Part shown: piece after piece, positions 26,781 to 34,567 of the stretch
How positions within the stretch are numbered: the stretch's first letter is position 1
How the letters are laid out: every line of letters begins with the position of its first letter
Assembly (NCBI GenBank): GCA_949285735.1
Contig: CASEAQ010000013.1
Span: forward strand, 1-54,506
Direction: 5' to 3'
Origin: an uncultured Bacteroidales bacterium
GTDB taxonomy: Bacteria > Bacteroidota > Bacteroidia > Bacteroidales > Muribaculaceae
Length of the DNA stretch: 54,506 nucleotides
Made by a program: the position numbers and the translations under genes
Notes under the pieces: generated by a model
Seen by the model: the letters and a program-made list of their open reading frames with translations, nothing else
The model's database searches: none
Told to the model about the DNA's origin: nothing

Positions 26781-28793
26781 ATGAACGACAGCAAATTGAT
26801 GACGCGTGCGGCCGACAATATACGCATATTGACTGCTGCTATGGTTGAAAAAGCCAAGTCGGGCCACCCCGGCGGAGCAATGGGTGGAGCTGACTTTGTG
26901 AATGTGCTCTATTCGGAGTTCATGGTATATGACCCAGAAAACCCGTATTGGGAGGGGCGTGACCGTTTCTTCCTCGATCCGGGGCATATGTCGCCTATGC
27001 TCTATTCGGTGCTTGCCATGGCTGGAAAATACTCCATCGAAGACTTGAAGACTTTCCGCCAGTGGGGTTCGCCATGCCCGGGGCATCCCGAGCTTGACGT
27101 GGCACACGGCATCGAGAACACGTCGGGGCCGCTCGGGCAGGGGCATTGTTATGCCGTTGGTGCTGCAATTGCTGCCAAGTTCCTTGCCGCACGGCTCGGC
27201 GACGAAGTTATGGGGCAGACGATATATGCCTATATTTCGGATGGCGGTGTGCAGGAAGAAATCTCACAAGGTGCGGGCCGCATAGCTGGTACGTTGGGAC
27301 TTGACAACCTCATCATGTTCTATGATGCCAATGAAATACAGCTTTCTACTACTTGCGCCGAAGTGACCAACGAGGACGTGGCAATGAAATATCGCTCGTG
27401 GAACTGGAATGTTATTGAAATAGACGGGAACAATCCCGACGAAATACGCCGTGCTTTGCAAGAGGCAAAGGCAGAGAAATTGCGCCCGACGCTCATCATC
27501 GGCAACACGATAATGGGCAAGGGAGCATTGAGAGCCGATGGTACAAGCTATGAGCACGATTGTGGCACACACGGTGCGCCACTGGGCAACGGGGCATATG
27601 TCAACACTGTCAAGAACCTTGGCGGCGACCCCGAGAACCCGTTTGTCATCTTCCCTGAAGTGCAAGAGATATACGACCGCCGCAGGGCAGAACTGAAGGA
27701 AATCGTGGCAGAGAAATACGCAGCCAAAGAGGCTTGGGCAAAGGCTCATCCCGACCTTGCTGTGAAGTTGGAGAATTTCTTTAGCGGCAAGATACCCGAA
27801 ATCGACTGGGCAGGGATTAAACAAAAGGCAGGAGGCCCGACCCGTGCTGGGTCGTCGGCTGTGCTGAGTGCGCTTGCCGAGCGTGTCGAAAACATGATTT
27901 GTGCCTCTGCCGACTTGTGCAACTCTGACAAGACCGATGGTTTCTTGAAGAAGACACACGCCTTCAGCCACCGCGATTTCACGGGCGCATTCCTGCAGGC
28001 AGGCGTTGCCGAGTTGACGATGGCTTGCTGTTGCATAGGCATGGCACTGCATGGCGGTGTGATAGCATCGTGTGGAACATTCTTTGTGTTCTCCGACTAC
28101 ATGAAGCCTGCTTTGCGCATGGCTGCATTGATGGAGTTGCCTGTGAAGTTCATCTGGTCGCACGACGCATTCCGCGTGGGTGAAGACGGGCCTACACACC
28201 AACCCGTTGAACAGGAGGCTCAGGTGCGCCTGTTGGAAAAGATGCGCAACCACAGTGGTCGCAACTCTATGCTCGTGCTTCGTCCTGCCGATGTGGAAGA
28301 GGCTACGCAGGCATGGAAGATGGCTATGGAGAATACCAACACGCCTACCGGGCTTATCTTCTCGCGTCAGAATGTTGACAACCTCCCCGAGGGCAACGAC
28401 TACACTCAGGCTGCCAAGGGGGCATATATCGTGGCAGGGTCGGACGACAATCCCGATATTACGCTTGTAGCAAGTGGATCGGAGGTTTCGACACTTGTTG
28501 CCGGTTCTGCTCTGTTGAGAAAGGACGGCATTAAGGTGCGCGTGGTTTCAGTTCCGTCGGAAGGCGTGTTCCGCAACCAAAGCAAGGAATACCAAGAGAG
28601 TATCATACCTGCCGGTGGCAAGGTGTTTGGCTTGACGGCTGGCTTGTCGTTTGCTATGCAGAGTCTTGTAGGCTTGAATGGCAAGGTGTGGGGGCTTGAC
28701 TACTTCGGCTATTCGGCTCCATACAAGGTGCTTGACGAGAAATTTGGTTTTACAGCACAAAATGTGTATGACCAAGTAAAACAGATGCTGTAA
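26781..28793 (+). CDS. tkt: Transketolase
   Basis: 670 residues, full length and in one chain, unlike split archaeal-type forms. This thiamine-diphosphate enzyme of the non-oxidative pentose phosphate pathway moves two-carbon units between sugar phosphates in the cytoplasm. Motifs: KSGHPGGAMGGADF near residue 30, HPELDVAHGIENTSGPLGQG, the diphosphate-binding region ISDGGVQEEIS (the second glycine and VQE replace the commoner GELQEG), and pyrimidine-domain signatures FVFSDYMKPALR, THQPVEQEAQ and NSMLVLRPAD. It is monocistronic, with a consensus promoter and a strong hairpin at the end. Confidence 0.96.
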   Translation: MNDSKLMTRAADNIRILTAAMVEKAKSGHPGGAMGGADFVNVLYSEFMVYDPENPYWEGRDRFFLDPGHMSPMLYSVLAMAGKYSIEDLKTFRQWGSPCPGHPELDVAHGIENTSGPLGQGHCYAVGAAIAAKFLAARLGDEVMGQTIYAYISDGGVQEEISQGAGRIAGTLGLDNLIMFYDANEIQLSTTCAEVTNEDVAMKYRSWNWNVIEIDGNNPDEIRRALQEAKAEKLRPTLIIGNTIMGKGALRADGTSYEHDCGTHGAPLGNGAYVNTVKNLGGDPENPFVIFPEVQEIYDRRRAELKEIVAEKYAAKEAWAKAHPDLAVKLENFFSGKIPEIDWAGIKQKAGGPTRAGSSAVLSALAERVENMICASADLCNSDKTDGFLKKTHAFSHRDFTGAFLQAGVAELTMACCCIGMALHGGVIASCGTFFVFSDYMKPALRMAALMELPVKFIWSHDAFRVGEDGPTHQPVEQEAQVRLLEKMRNHSGRNSMLVLRPADVEEATQAWKMAMENTNTPTGLIFSRQNVDNLPEGNDYTQAAKGAYIVAGSDDNPDITLVASGSEVSTLVAGSALLRKDGIKVRVVSVPSEGVFRNQSKEYQESIIPAGGKVFGLTAGLSFAMQSLVGLNGKVWGLDYFGYSAPYKVLDEKFGFTAQNVYDQVKQML

Positions 28794-28812
28794 AAGAGCA
28801 TCAGACAATATT

Positions 28813-28861
28813 ATAACGAATAAAGGGCTCACGGTCGGTGTGCCCTTTATTCGTTATAACC
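28813..28861. terminator. Bidirectional terminator, 18-bp perfect stem
   Basis: 28813-28830 pairs exactly with 28844-28861 around a 13-base loop. It lies between convergent transketolase and the Xaa-Pro peptidase gene. Confidence 0.7.
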
Positions 28862-28878
28862 AGTCAGAGAAGTGGCGT

Positions 28879-30048
28879 TTACAACTCTATGATTTCCTCT
28901 TGGAAGTTGGTGAGGCACTCAAAGCCGTCGGGGCGCACCACGTAGGTGTTTTCGATGCCCACTGCGCCCACTTCGGGAATCACGAATTTGGGTTCAAGGG
29001 CGATGACGTTTCCCTCTTGCAGCAGGTCGCGGCTTCGTGGGGCGATGACTGGCTGCTCGTTCACTTCGATGCCTACACCGTGCCCTATGAAGCCAGCCTT
29101 TTGCTTCAAGCCCATGAAATAACCGTCGAGCGAGGCGTTTTTCACCATCTCCATCGCTTCGTCATATAGTGCTTTTGCTTCGGTACCGGGTACAGCCATC
29201 TTGGCAAGGCGGTGGTGGATGTCGATTGACAGCTGGTGGGCGCGCTTGGCGAGGTCGCCGATGTTGCCAAGGCTGAAGACGCGCGTCATGTCGGTCATGT
29301 AGCCGTTGAAGTTGCCACACATGTCCACCATCACGGCGTTGCCCGGCTTGATGAGAGAGCCGTTGCAGCCCACGGGCAGCGATTCGTCGAGTCCGCCGCC
29401 GCCCATTGCAAAGTCGTAGGGCGAAGCCGTCTCGGCATTATTGCCACACAGGACGTTGCCCATGAATAGCTCCATGGTGTCGCCGGCTATGCGGAATTGT
29501 CCAAGGCATCCCTCGCTGCGCAATAGGTGCTCGATTTCGATTTGCAGTTCTATGTCGGTCATTCCCTCACGGAATATTTTCTTGATTTTGCCATACGCGG
29601 CTGCGTGGCGTATGCCGCAATCCTTGAGTTTGGCTATTTCAAATTCGCTCTTCACCGAGCGCAACTTGTTTATTATGGGGGTGGCATCGGCAATCTTTGC
29701 ATCGCCGAAGACGTTTTGCAATCGGCTGACGGTGTTGTATGATGCCGATCCAAGTTCGAGAGCTACGCTCGCCGGCTTGTGGGCGGCTATGGCATCGGCA
29801 ATCTGTTCGGGCTTGCGAATGTATTGCACATTCCCGTTTTCAAGCCCGATGGGGCGTTTTATGAAGTAGGTGGCATCGCCCGAAGCCGTGACGTAGGCAT
29901 AGCCGCAGAACACTCGTCCCGAGGTGTAATACAGGTTGACAAAACTTGAGAGCAGCATGGCATCGATGCCTTGCGACGATAGTTCGCGGGCGATGCGGCT
30001 GATGCGCCCGGCTATTTCTTGCTCCATTGATGGTGGAATGATGTTCAT
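28879..30048 (-). CDS. M24-family Xaa-Pro aminopeptidase-like metallopeptidase
   Basis: 389 residues. The N-terminal creatinase-like domain (1-130, with MLLSSFVNLYYTSGR) is followed by a pita-bread metallopeptidase domain. The five metal ligands are visible: D and D in MVDMCGNFNGYMTDMTRVF, H in GHGVGIEVNEQP, E in ALEPKFVIP and E in GIENTYVV. It would remove N-terminal residues before proline in the cytoplasm. Its start overlaps the stop of the HAD gene by ATGA, implying translational coupling. It is the last gene of the TraB-gldH-HAD operon. Confidence 0.88.
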   Translation of the reverse strand: MNIIPPSMEQEIAGRISRIARELSSQGIDAMLLSSFVNLYYTSGRVFCGYAYVTASGDATYFIKRPIGLENGNVQYIRKPEQIADAIAAHKPASVALELGSASYNTVSRLQNVFGDAKIADATPIINKLRSVKSEFEIAKLKDCGIRHAAAYGKIKKIFREGMTDIELQIEIEHLLRSEGCLGQFRIAGDTMELFMGNVLCGNNAETASPYDFAMGGGGLDESLPVGCNGSLIKPGNAVMVDMCGNFNGYMTDMTRVFSLGNIGDLAKRAHQLSIDIHHRLAKMAVPGTEAKALYDEAMEMVKNASLDGYFMGLKQKAGFIGHGVGIEVNEQPVIAPRSRDLLQEGNVIALEPKFVIPEVGAVGIENTYVVRPDGFECLTNFQEEIIEL

Positions 30049-30713
30049 AACAAGTGGGTATGTTGTTTGAGTTTTATAAAAAAGTCGGTCAGGTAGGCAA
30101 AGTTGTCGAATGCCAAGTCGTAGTCTTGGCAGTTGCCGAATCCGTATTGTGCAAAGACGAATGGCAGCCCGGCGCGGTGGGTCTGGTCGCAGTCGCCCTG
30201 CGTGTCGCCCACATACACTGCATTGCGCAGCTTGTAGGTGTCGATGAGGTAGCGCATATTGTCGCTCTTGGGCACGGGGCGTTCGCCATAAGAAACCGAG
30301 CCAGTGAAGAACTGCTCGGTGTGGGTGAATTGCATGAATGTGTGCAGCCCGTTGAGCCCGCAGTTGCTCACCATGAAGAGTCGGTAGTGTTGCGAAAGCT
30401 CGCGTAGGCAGTCGTAAACGCCGGGATATAGCTTGCCGCCGAGGCGGGGCATCATTTCATCTTCGGCAACGCCAAGGGCTTCGACAAACTTGTCCGGGTT
30501 GAACACGGTATCGACGCGTTGCCGCGTGATGCCTTCCACAATCATCTTGATGGGCTTGCCCATGTATGGCACGAGGTCGGCACCGGTGATGTGTATGTCC
30601 ACGTTGTGGCTGTCGAAGCAGTGGTTCCACACGGCTGCATACGAGTCGGTGGCATCCCACAGCGTGCCGTCCATGTCGAATAGCAGTGAGTCGGTAGTGT
30701 TGCTTATTTCCAT
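30045..30713 (-). CDS. HAD-family phosphatase (phosphoglycolate phosphatase-like)
   Basis: 222 residues. Motif I is DMDGT with nucleophile D13 and acid/base D15. A helical cap follows, then motif II MVSN, motif III lysine in RPVPKSDN, and motif IV GDTQGD. This is the layout of the Gph/PGMB-like subgroup that hydrolyses small phosphate esters. The substrate is unknown. It overlaps the downstream M24 peptidase gene by 4 bases and follows gldH by 22 bases. Confidence 0.85.
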   Translation of the reverse strand: MEISNTTDSLLFDMDGTLWDATDSYAAVWNHCFDSHNVDIHITGADLVPYMGKPIKMIVEGITRQRVDTVFNPDKFVEALGVAEDEMMPRLGGKLYPGVYDCLRELSQHYRLFMVSNCGLNGLHTFMQFTHTEQFFTGSVSYGERPVPKSDNMRYLIDTYKLRNAVYVGDTQGDCDQTHRAGLPFVFAQYGFGNCQDYDLAFDNFAYLTDFFIKLKQHTHLL

Positions 30714-30735
30714 GTTGATGTTTGAGAAGTATATG

Positions 30736-31200
30736 TTATTTCCTTGTGATGTCGATTCCCACGTCGGAGATGTGCCACAGCGTGTCGCAGTCCATCGATT
30801 GCCACACGAGTATCACCGATGCCGAGTCGAGCCTCACGTTGCTTGCCACAGGCACTTGGCACTGGTAGAGCGAGCCAAAACCGTCGCTAATCCAGTTGCC
30901 GTTGTTGTCAACGAGCGGGATGGTGACGGCTTGCCGCAGCGACACGGTTTCGGCGTTGATGACATCGACCGTTAGCCCTATCTGGGAATATTCGTAGTCG
31001 TTTTCGTGCCTCACCGATAAGAGTATCTCCAGGTTGTCGCCCTCTATGCCCGGCTTGAAGTAGCAGGGGGCAGTGCGTAGCCATTCGTGTTGCGGCAGGT
31101 TGACAAATTGGGAGTATGCCTCCTCGTCGCTCGTGCCGCAGGCAGTAGCCAGGCACGATAGCGCGGCAACAGTCGTTGCAAATAGGGTGGTGCGACGCAT
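30736..31200 (-). CDS. gldH: GldH-family lipoprotein
   Basis: 154 residues. The lipobox LATA-C21 follows a short basic N-terminus, so it is a lipoprotein. The rest matches the GldH pattern: FVNLPQHEWLRTAP, LLSVRHENDYEYSQIGLTVDVI, GNWISDGFGSLYQ, and a final ILVWQSMDCDTLWHISDVGIDI. In Flavobacterium GldH is needed for gliding and SprB surface display. Homologs persist in non-gliding Bacteroidales with unclear roles. It lies 1 base after the TraB gene stop, in the same operon. Confidence 0.8.
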   Translation of the reverse strand: MRRTTLFATTVAALSCLATACGTSDEEAYSQFVNLPQHEWLRTAPCYFKPGIEGDNLEILLSVRHENDYEYSQIGLTVDVINAETVSLRQAVTIPLVDNNGNWISDGFGSLYQCQVPVASNVRLDSASVILVWQSMDCDTLWHISDVGIDITRK

Positions 31201-31201
31201 A

Positions 31202-32089
31202 TCAGTTTACGGGTGTTACGGTGTAACCAGCCTTGCGCAGCAGCGACAACAATCCCTTGTCGCCCGGCAGGTGTCCGGCTCCGACGACGATGAATGTCGG
31301 GGCTGTGGGGAGTATCTCTTTCAGTTGCTCCAGCCAAGCAGCGTTTCGGTCGTAAATCATTGTATCTAATTCATATTCGGTGATGCCGAGTTCGGGGTTG
31401 TTCATAAGCTCGAACATCGCATCGAGGTCTTGCTGCGAATATATGTCGGCAAGCAAGCGCGTATATTCCATGTATTGGGTTTCATCTTTCACCATCTTCA
31501 GCAATTCGGCTGCTTGGTATGAGATGGGCGTGTTGAACAGCATCTGCATCTGGAACTCAAACGACTCGAAACCCTTCACTGCCATCTTGCGCTCTTTGGC
31601 ACGTTGCTGCAGCGTGGCATCTATCTGCTTTGTAGGGTCGAAGTCGGTGAATACTTTTGCGGCTTGCATCACGGCAATCTGCGTGCTCAGCGCGGCAGGC
31701 TTGAGCATGTCGAACTGTGCGGCAGGCAGGCGCATGTATTTCTGTGTGGCTGCATCGACGAGCTTCATATCCTCTGTCGAGAACACCTTGCTCATGGTGC
31801 TGTCGGCTGGAGCCATCATGTATTTTTGTGCGTTTATCATCATTTCCTGCGTTGCCGATTCCATGTCGATTTCGCCATAGAGTTGCTGGCAACTTGCGAA
31901 AGCGTCGTTGAAGCCGGCTATGCCGTCGAGGATAGTTGTCGGGGCTACGTGGTGGGTGCCGAGCACGTATGAGTCTTTGATGCCGTTGCCCGAGATTTTC
32001 CACAAGATTTGTGCGTCGGCTTGCGAGTAGCCGAGCAGGGTGATGGCGGCAATCAGAATGAAGTGCCTGATGATTGTCGAATGTTTCAT
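31202..32089 (-). CDS. TraB/GumN-family protein
   Basis: 295 residues from the ATG at 32089, giving a clean signal peptide (MKHSTIIRHFILIAAITLLGYSQADA). A longer frame to 32197 crosses the predicted promoter at 32154-32161 and adds a non-signal leader. Diagnostic TraB motifs are YVLGTHHVAP near the N-terminus and VVGAGHLPGDKG near the C-terminus, the two GxxH signatures proposed to form a metalloprotease-like site (TIKI family relatives). It is periplasmic or surface. It is first in the four-gene operon with gldH, HAD and M24. Confidence 0.85.
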   Translation of the reverse strand: MKHSTIIRHFILIAAITLLGYSQADAQILWKISGNGIKDSYVLGTHHVAPTTILDGIAGFNDAFASCQQLYGEIDMESATQEMMINAQKYMMAPADSTMSKVFSTEDMKLVDAATQKYMRLPAAQFDMLKPAALSTQIAVMQAAKVFTDFDPTKQIDATLQQRAKERKMAVKGFESFEFQMQMLFNTPISYQAAELLKMVKDETQYMEYTRLLADIYSQQDLDAMFELMNNPELGITEYELDTMIYDRNAAWLEQLKEILPTAPTFIVVGAGHLPGDKGLLSLLRKAGYTVTPVN

Positions 32090-32153
32090 GATGCTGTGTG
32101 TGTTTAAGAAACTGTTTTGTGTGATGCGGAGAGTCGTTTCCGTAATTCTTGTG

Positions 32154-32161
32154 CAAAAATA
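32154..32161 (-). promoter_or_regulatory. -7 box of the TraB-gldH-HAD-M24 operon
   Basis: The complement reads TATTTTTG, 64 bases before the ATG at 32089. It supports the shorter TraB start. The -33 box is not clear. Confidence 0.5.
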
Positions 32162-32262
32162 ACCACGAAATTGCATGAATTTGTTGGCTTGTCGCAATTT
32201 TTTTTGAATCGGTGCAACTTTTGTGGTAAATTAGAACGTCTAATGATAAAAAACAGACGATT

Positions 32263-33231
32263 ATGACACGATTTGGCAAAATTGTATCGATGCTTGCAAT
32301 CATCATGGTTGCATTTGTGGCTGTGGCTTGTGCCGGAACGCGCGTAAAGCCGAGCAAGAATATCATAACTGAGAATGTAACGCTCGACAAGTTTGACGCT
32401 ATTGAGTTGAACGGGTCGATAAGTGTGATTTACGAGAAGGGCAGCACGTGCAAGGCTGTCATAAAAGCCCCCGACAACGTGATGCCGCTCATTGTGACCG
32501 ATGTGTCGGGCGGAAAGTTGAAGGTAGGTTACAAGCGAGGCACGATGCTGCTTGGCAAGGGGAATGTGACAGTCAGCGTGACTGCCCCGCGGGTTACGGG
32601 CTACACCGTCAACGGCTCGGGCGACATAACGTTGAAGTCGCGGCTTGACGCCACAAGCGGTGACGTGTCGATGACTGTCAACGGTTCGGGCGGGATATAT
32701 GCCGACGTGATTAATTGCTCTTCGCTCAAGTGCATTGTCAATGGCTCGGGCGATGTGGAGATTGGGCAGAAAGTCACTTCGTTGGGCGAAGCCAAGTTTG
32801 TAGTCAACGGCTCGGGCGACATAAAAGCCAAGTCGGTTAAGGGCGACGATGTTCGCATGGCTGTCAATGGCTCGGGCGACTTGTCGGTTGATATGGCAAA
32901 CTGTGAGGCACTGGTTGCCAATGTGTCGGGTTCGGGCGATCTCGATTGCAGCGGAATAAAGGCTAATTCGGTCAAATCCGATTTGTCGGGTTCGGGCGAC
33001 ATTTCGCTTAGGGGCAGAGCTGACGCCGCTGAATTGTATTTGGGTTCGTCGGGCGACCTTTCGGCTGGCAAGTTGGTTGCAGGCACGGTGAAAGCCAAGG
33101 TTGACGGCTCGGGGTCGATTCGTTGCCATGCCGTGAAGTCGCTTAACACCGATGTAAGCGGTTCGGGCGATATACGGTATAGCGGTTCGCCCCAATTGCA
33201 AGGGTCGAAGCGCAACGTGAAGCATGACTGA
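32263..33231 (+). CDS. GIN-domain (DUF2807) lipoprotein with GSGD repeats
   Basis: 322 residues. Lipobox VAVA-C after a hydrophobic segment. The whole mature chain is a beta-solenoid: about ten turns end in NGSGDI, SGSGDL or similar at ~20-residue spacing (TVNGSGDITLKS, IVNGSGDVEIGQ, DLSGSGDISLRG). This is the head_GIN_domain family, abundant in Bacteroidetes, with a proposed surface or adhesin role. A paralog follows 64 bases downstream. A short palindrome, ATTAGA-ACG-TCTAAT, is at 32230-32244 just before the gene. Confidence 0.8.
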   Translation: MTRFGKIVSMLAIIMVAFVAVACAGTRVKPSKNIITENVTLDKFDAIELNGSISVIYEKGSTCKAVIKAPDNVMPLIVTDVSGGKLKVGYKRGTMLLGKGNVTVSVTAPRVTGYTVNGSGDITLKSRLDATSGDVSMTVNGSGGIYADVINCSSLKCIVNGSGDVEIGQKVTSLGEAKFVVNGSGDIKAKSVKGDDVRMAVNGSGDLSVDMANCEALVANVSGSGDLDCSGIKANSVKSDLSGSGDISLRGRADAAELYLGSSGDLSAGKLVAGTVKAKVDGSGSIRCHAVKSLNTDVSGSGDIRYSGSPQLQGSKRNVKHD

Positions 33232-33295
33232 GATTGAAGTCCAAGCAGAGATGTGATACGGGATTGTAAATGTTTAACAAAAAAAGATATACACA

Positions 33296-34021
33296 ATGAA
33301 CAGACTGGGTAAAAAATTGGTGATTGTGACAATGCTTTTGTTTGTGGCTGTCACCACGGCTTGCGCCACAGAGTGGATAAAGCCAAGCAAGAAAATAATC
33401 ACGCGCGAGCTGCCGTCGCTTGAGGCGTTCAATGCCATCGAGTTTGGCGGCGTGGGCGACGTGGTATATGAAGTTGGAACAAGCCGCAAGGTGACACTGA
33501 CTGGCCCCGACAATGTATTGCCTATTGTTGAAGTAAAGGTCGCCGACAATACGCTGAAAATTAAATTCAAGTCAAAGAAGCAGGTGAAAGGCAATGTCAA
33601 CTTGAAGATTCGTGTTACAGCCCCGAATGTGACGAAGTTTGTCAACACGGGCGTAGGCGACATCTTGGTTGATTCGAAACTGAATGTGAAAGACGAGGAA
33701 GTGAAAATGGTGGTTACTGGTGTGGGCAACATCAAAGCCGACAATCTCGATGTGGGGCAACTGTCGCTGACTGTTACGGGCGTAGGCGATGTCGAGGTCA
33801 AGGGCAAGGCAAAAAGAGCCTCTATGAAACTGACTGGCGTAGGAGATGTGAAGGCATATGAGTTGCTTGCCGACAAGGTAGTTGCCCGACTTACAGGCGT
33901 GGGTGACATAAATTGCCATGCCGTTACCGAACTTGAGGCTCGGACTTCGGGCGTGGGCAGCGTAAACTACAAGGGCGAGCCCAAGTTGACAGGCAAAGGC
34001 AGAGTACATCACAAGGACTAA
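33296..34021 (+). CDS. GIN-domain (DUF2807) lipoprotein with GVGD repeats
   Basis: 241 residues. Lipobox VTTA-C. It is paralogous to the preceding gene over the entire length: MNRLGKK.., WIKPSKKIITRE, then turns ending in TGVGDI, TGVGNI or TGVGDV. The serine of the GSGD motif is replaced by valine in essentially every turn. It is about four turns shorter. Both lie in one transcription unit closed by a terminator at 34077-34108. The function is unknown; surface-exposed beta-solenoid is the inference. Confidence 0.8.
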   Translation: MNRLGKKLVIVTMLLFVAVTTACATEWIKPSKKIITRELPSLEAFNAIEFGGVGDVVYEVGTSRKVTLTGPDNVLPIVEVKVADNTLKIKFKSKKQVKGNVNLKIRVTAPNVTKFVNTGVGDILVDSKLNVKDEEVKMVVTGVGNIKADNLDVGQLSLTVTGVGDVEVKGKAKRASMKLTGVGDVKAYELLADKVVARLTGVGDINCHAVTELEARTSGVGSVNYKGEPKLTGKGRVHHKD

Positions 34022-34032
34022 GCTGCGCCGCA

Positions 34033-34054
34033 TAGATGCGTTTCATCGCATCTA
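34033..34054. repeat. Short palindrome, 8-bp stem
   Basis: TAGATGCG (34033-34040) pairs with 34047-34054, loop TTTCAT. A sister palindrome occurs at 37170-37189 with the same loop-side logic (ATCGCG). Such REP-like palindromes are scattered in Bacteroidales. Confidence 0.5.
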
Positions 34055-34076
34055 AACAGCTCGGTTATAAAAAATT

Positions 34077-34108
34077 GGGAGCGAGGTATCTTTTCCCCGC
34101 TCCCTTTT
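34077..34108 (+). terminator. Terminator after the GIN gene pair
   Basis: GGGAGCG (34077-34083) pairs with CGCTCCC (34098-34104), followed by TTTT. Confidence 0.65.
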
Positions 34109-34138
34109 CGTTTGCCAAGCTCGCAGTAACCTGTCTCG

Positions 34139-34164
34139 TAATTCCTAATTCCTCATTCCTAATT
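34139..34164. repeat. AATTCCT minisatellite block
   Basis: Three near-identical AATTCCTAATTCCTCATTCC units. The same sequence, in both orientations, forms the hairpin at 47341-47434. Confidence 0.6.
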
Positions 34165-34272
34165 GCCTTGTTGGCGTTTTTATGCAAAAATGTTGTGTTT
34201 GTGGGGCGAATTTGCTATATTTGGGCATTGGGCGAATTAACATAAATTGTTGGTTCTAAAAACAGTACGTCT

Positions 34273-34473
34273 ATGAAAAAGTTGTTTTACTTATCGTTGT
34301 TATTTGTTGTCAACATTGTGATGAGCTTGCCGTTGGTTGCGCAAGAAGACTATTCGTATGTGCCGTTGTTGACCGAAGGAAAATCATGGCTTTGGGTTAG
34401 TCAAAACGATGTTTTTGGTGCAGGGGGCTGCTTTTGGTGGTGGCGACCCTGCATTGTTTTGTTGGGTTGTTGA
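34273..34473 (+). pseudogene. Remnant of a secreted protein gene
   Basis: 66 codons. It begins as an ordinary secreted Bacteroidales protein: signal peptide MKKLFYLSLLFVVNIVMSLPLVAQ followed by EDYSYVPLLTEGKSWLW, an N-terminus seen on larger secreted proteins of the group. After about residue 45 the reading turns into low-quality W/C/G-rich sequence and stops. The rest of the gene seems to be lost or frameshifted. It lies just before the GH2 gene. A genuine tiny protein is the alternative. Confidence 0.45.
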
Positions 34474-34567
34474 GAATGTTATTAATTTGAAAAAAAGCGG
34501 TATAGAATTGGCATAATACTATTTAAATGTGTAATTTTATCCAATCAATGAAAACAATAGTTATACT

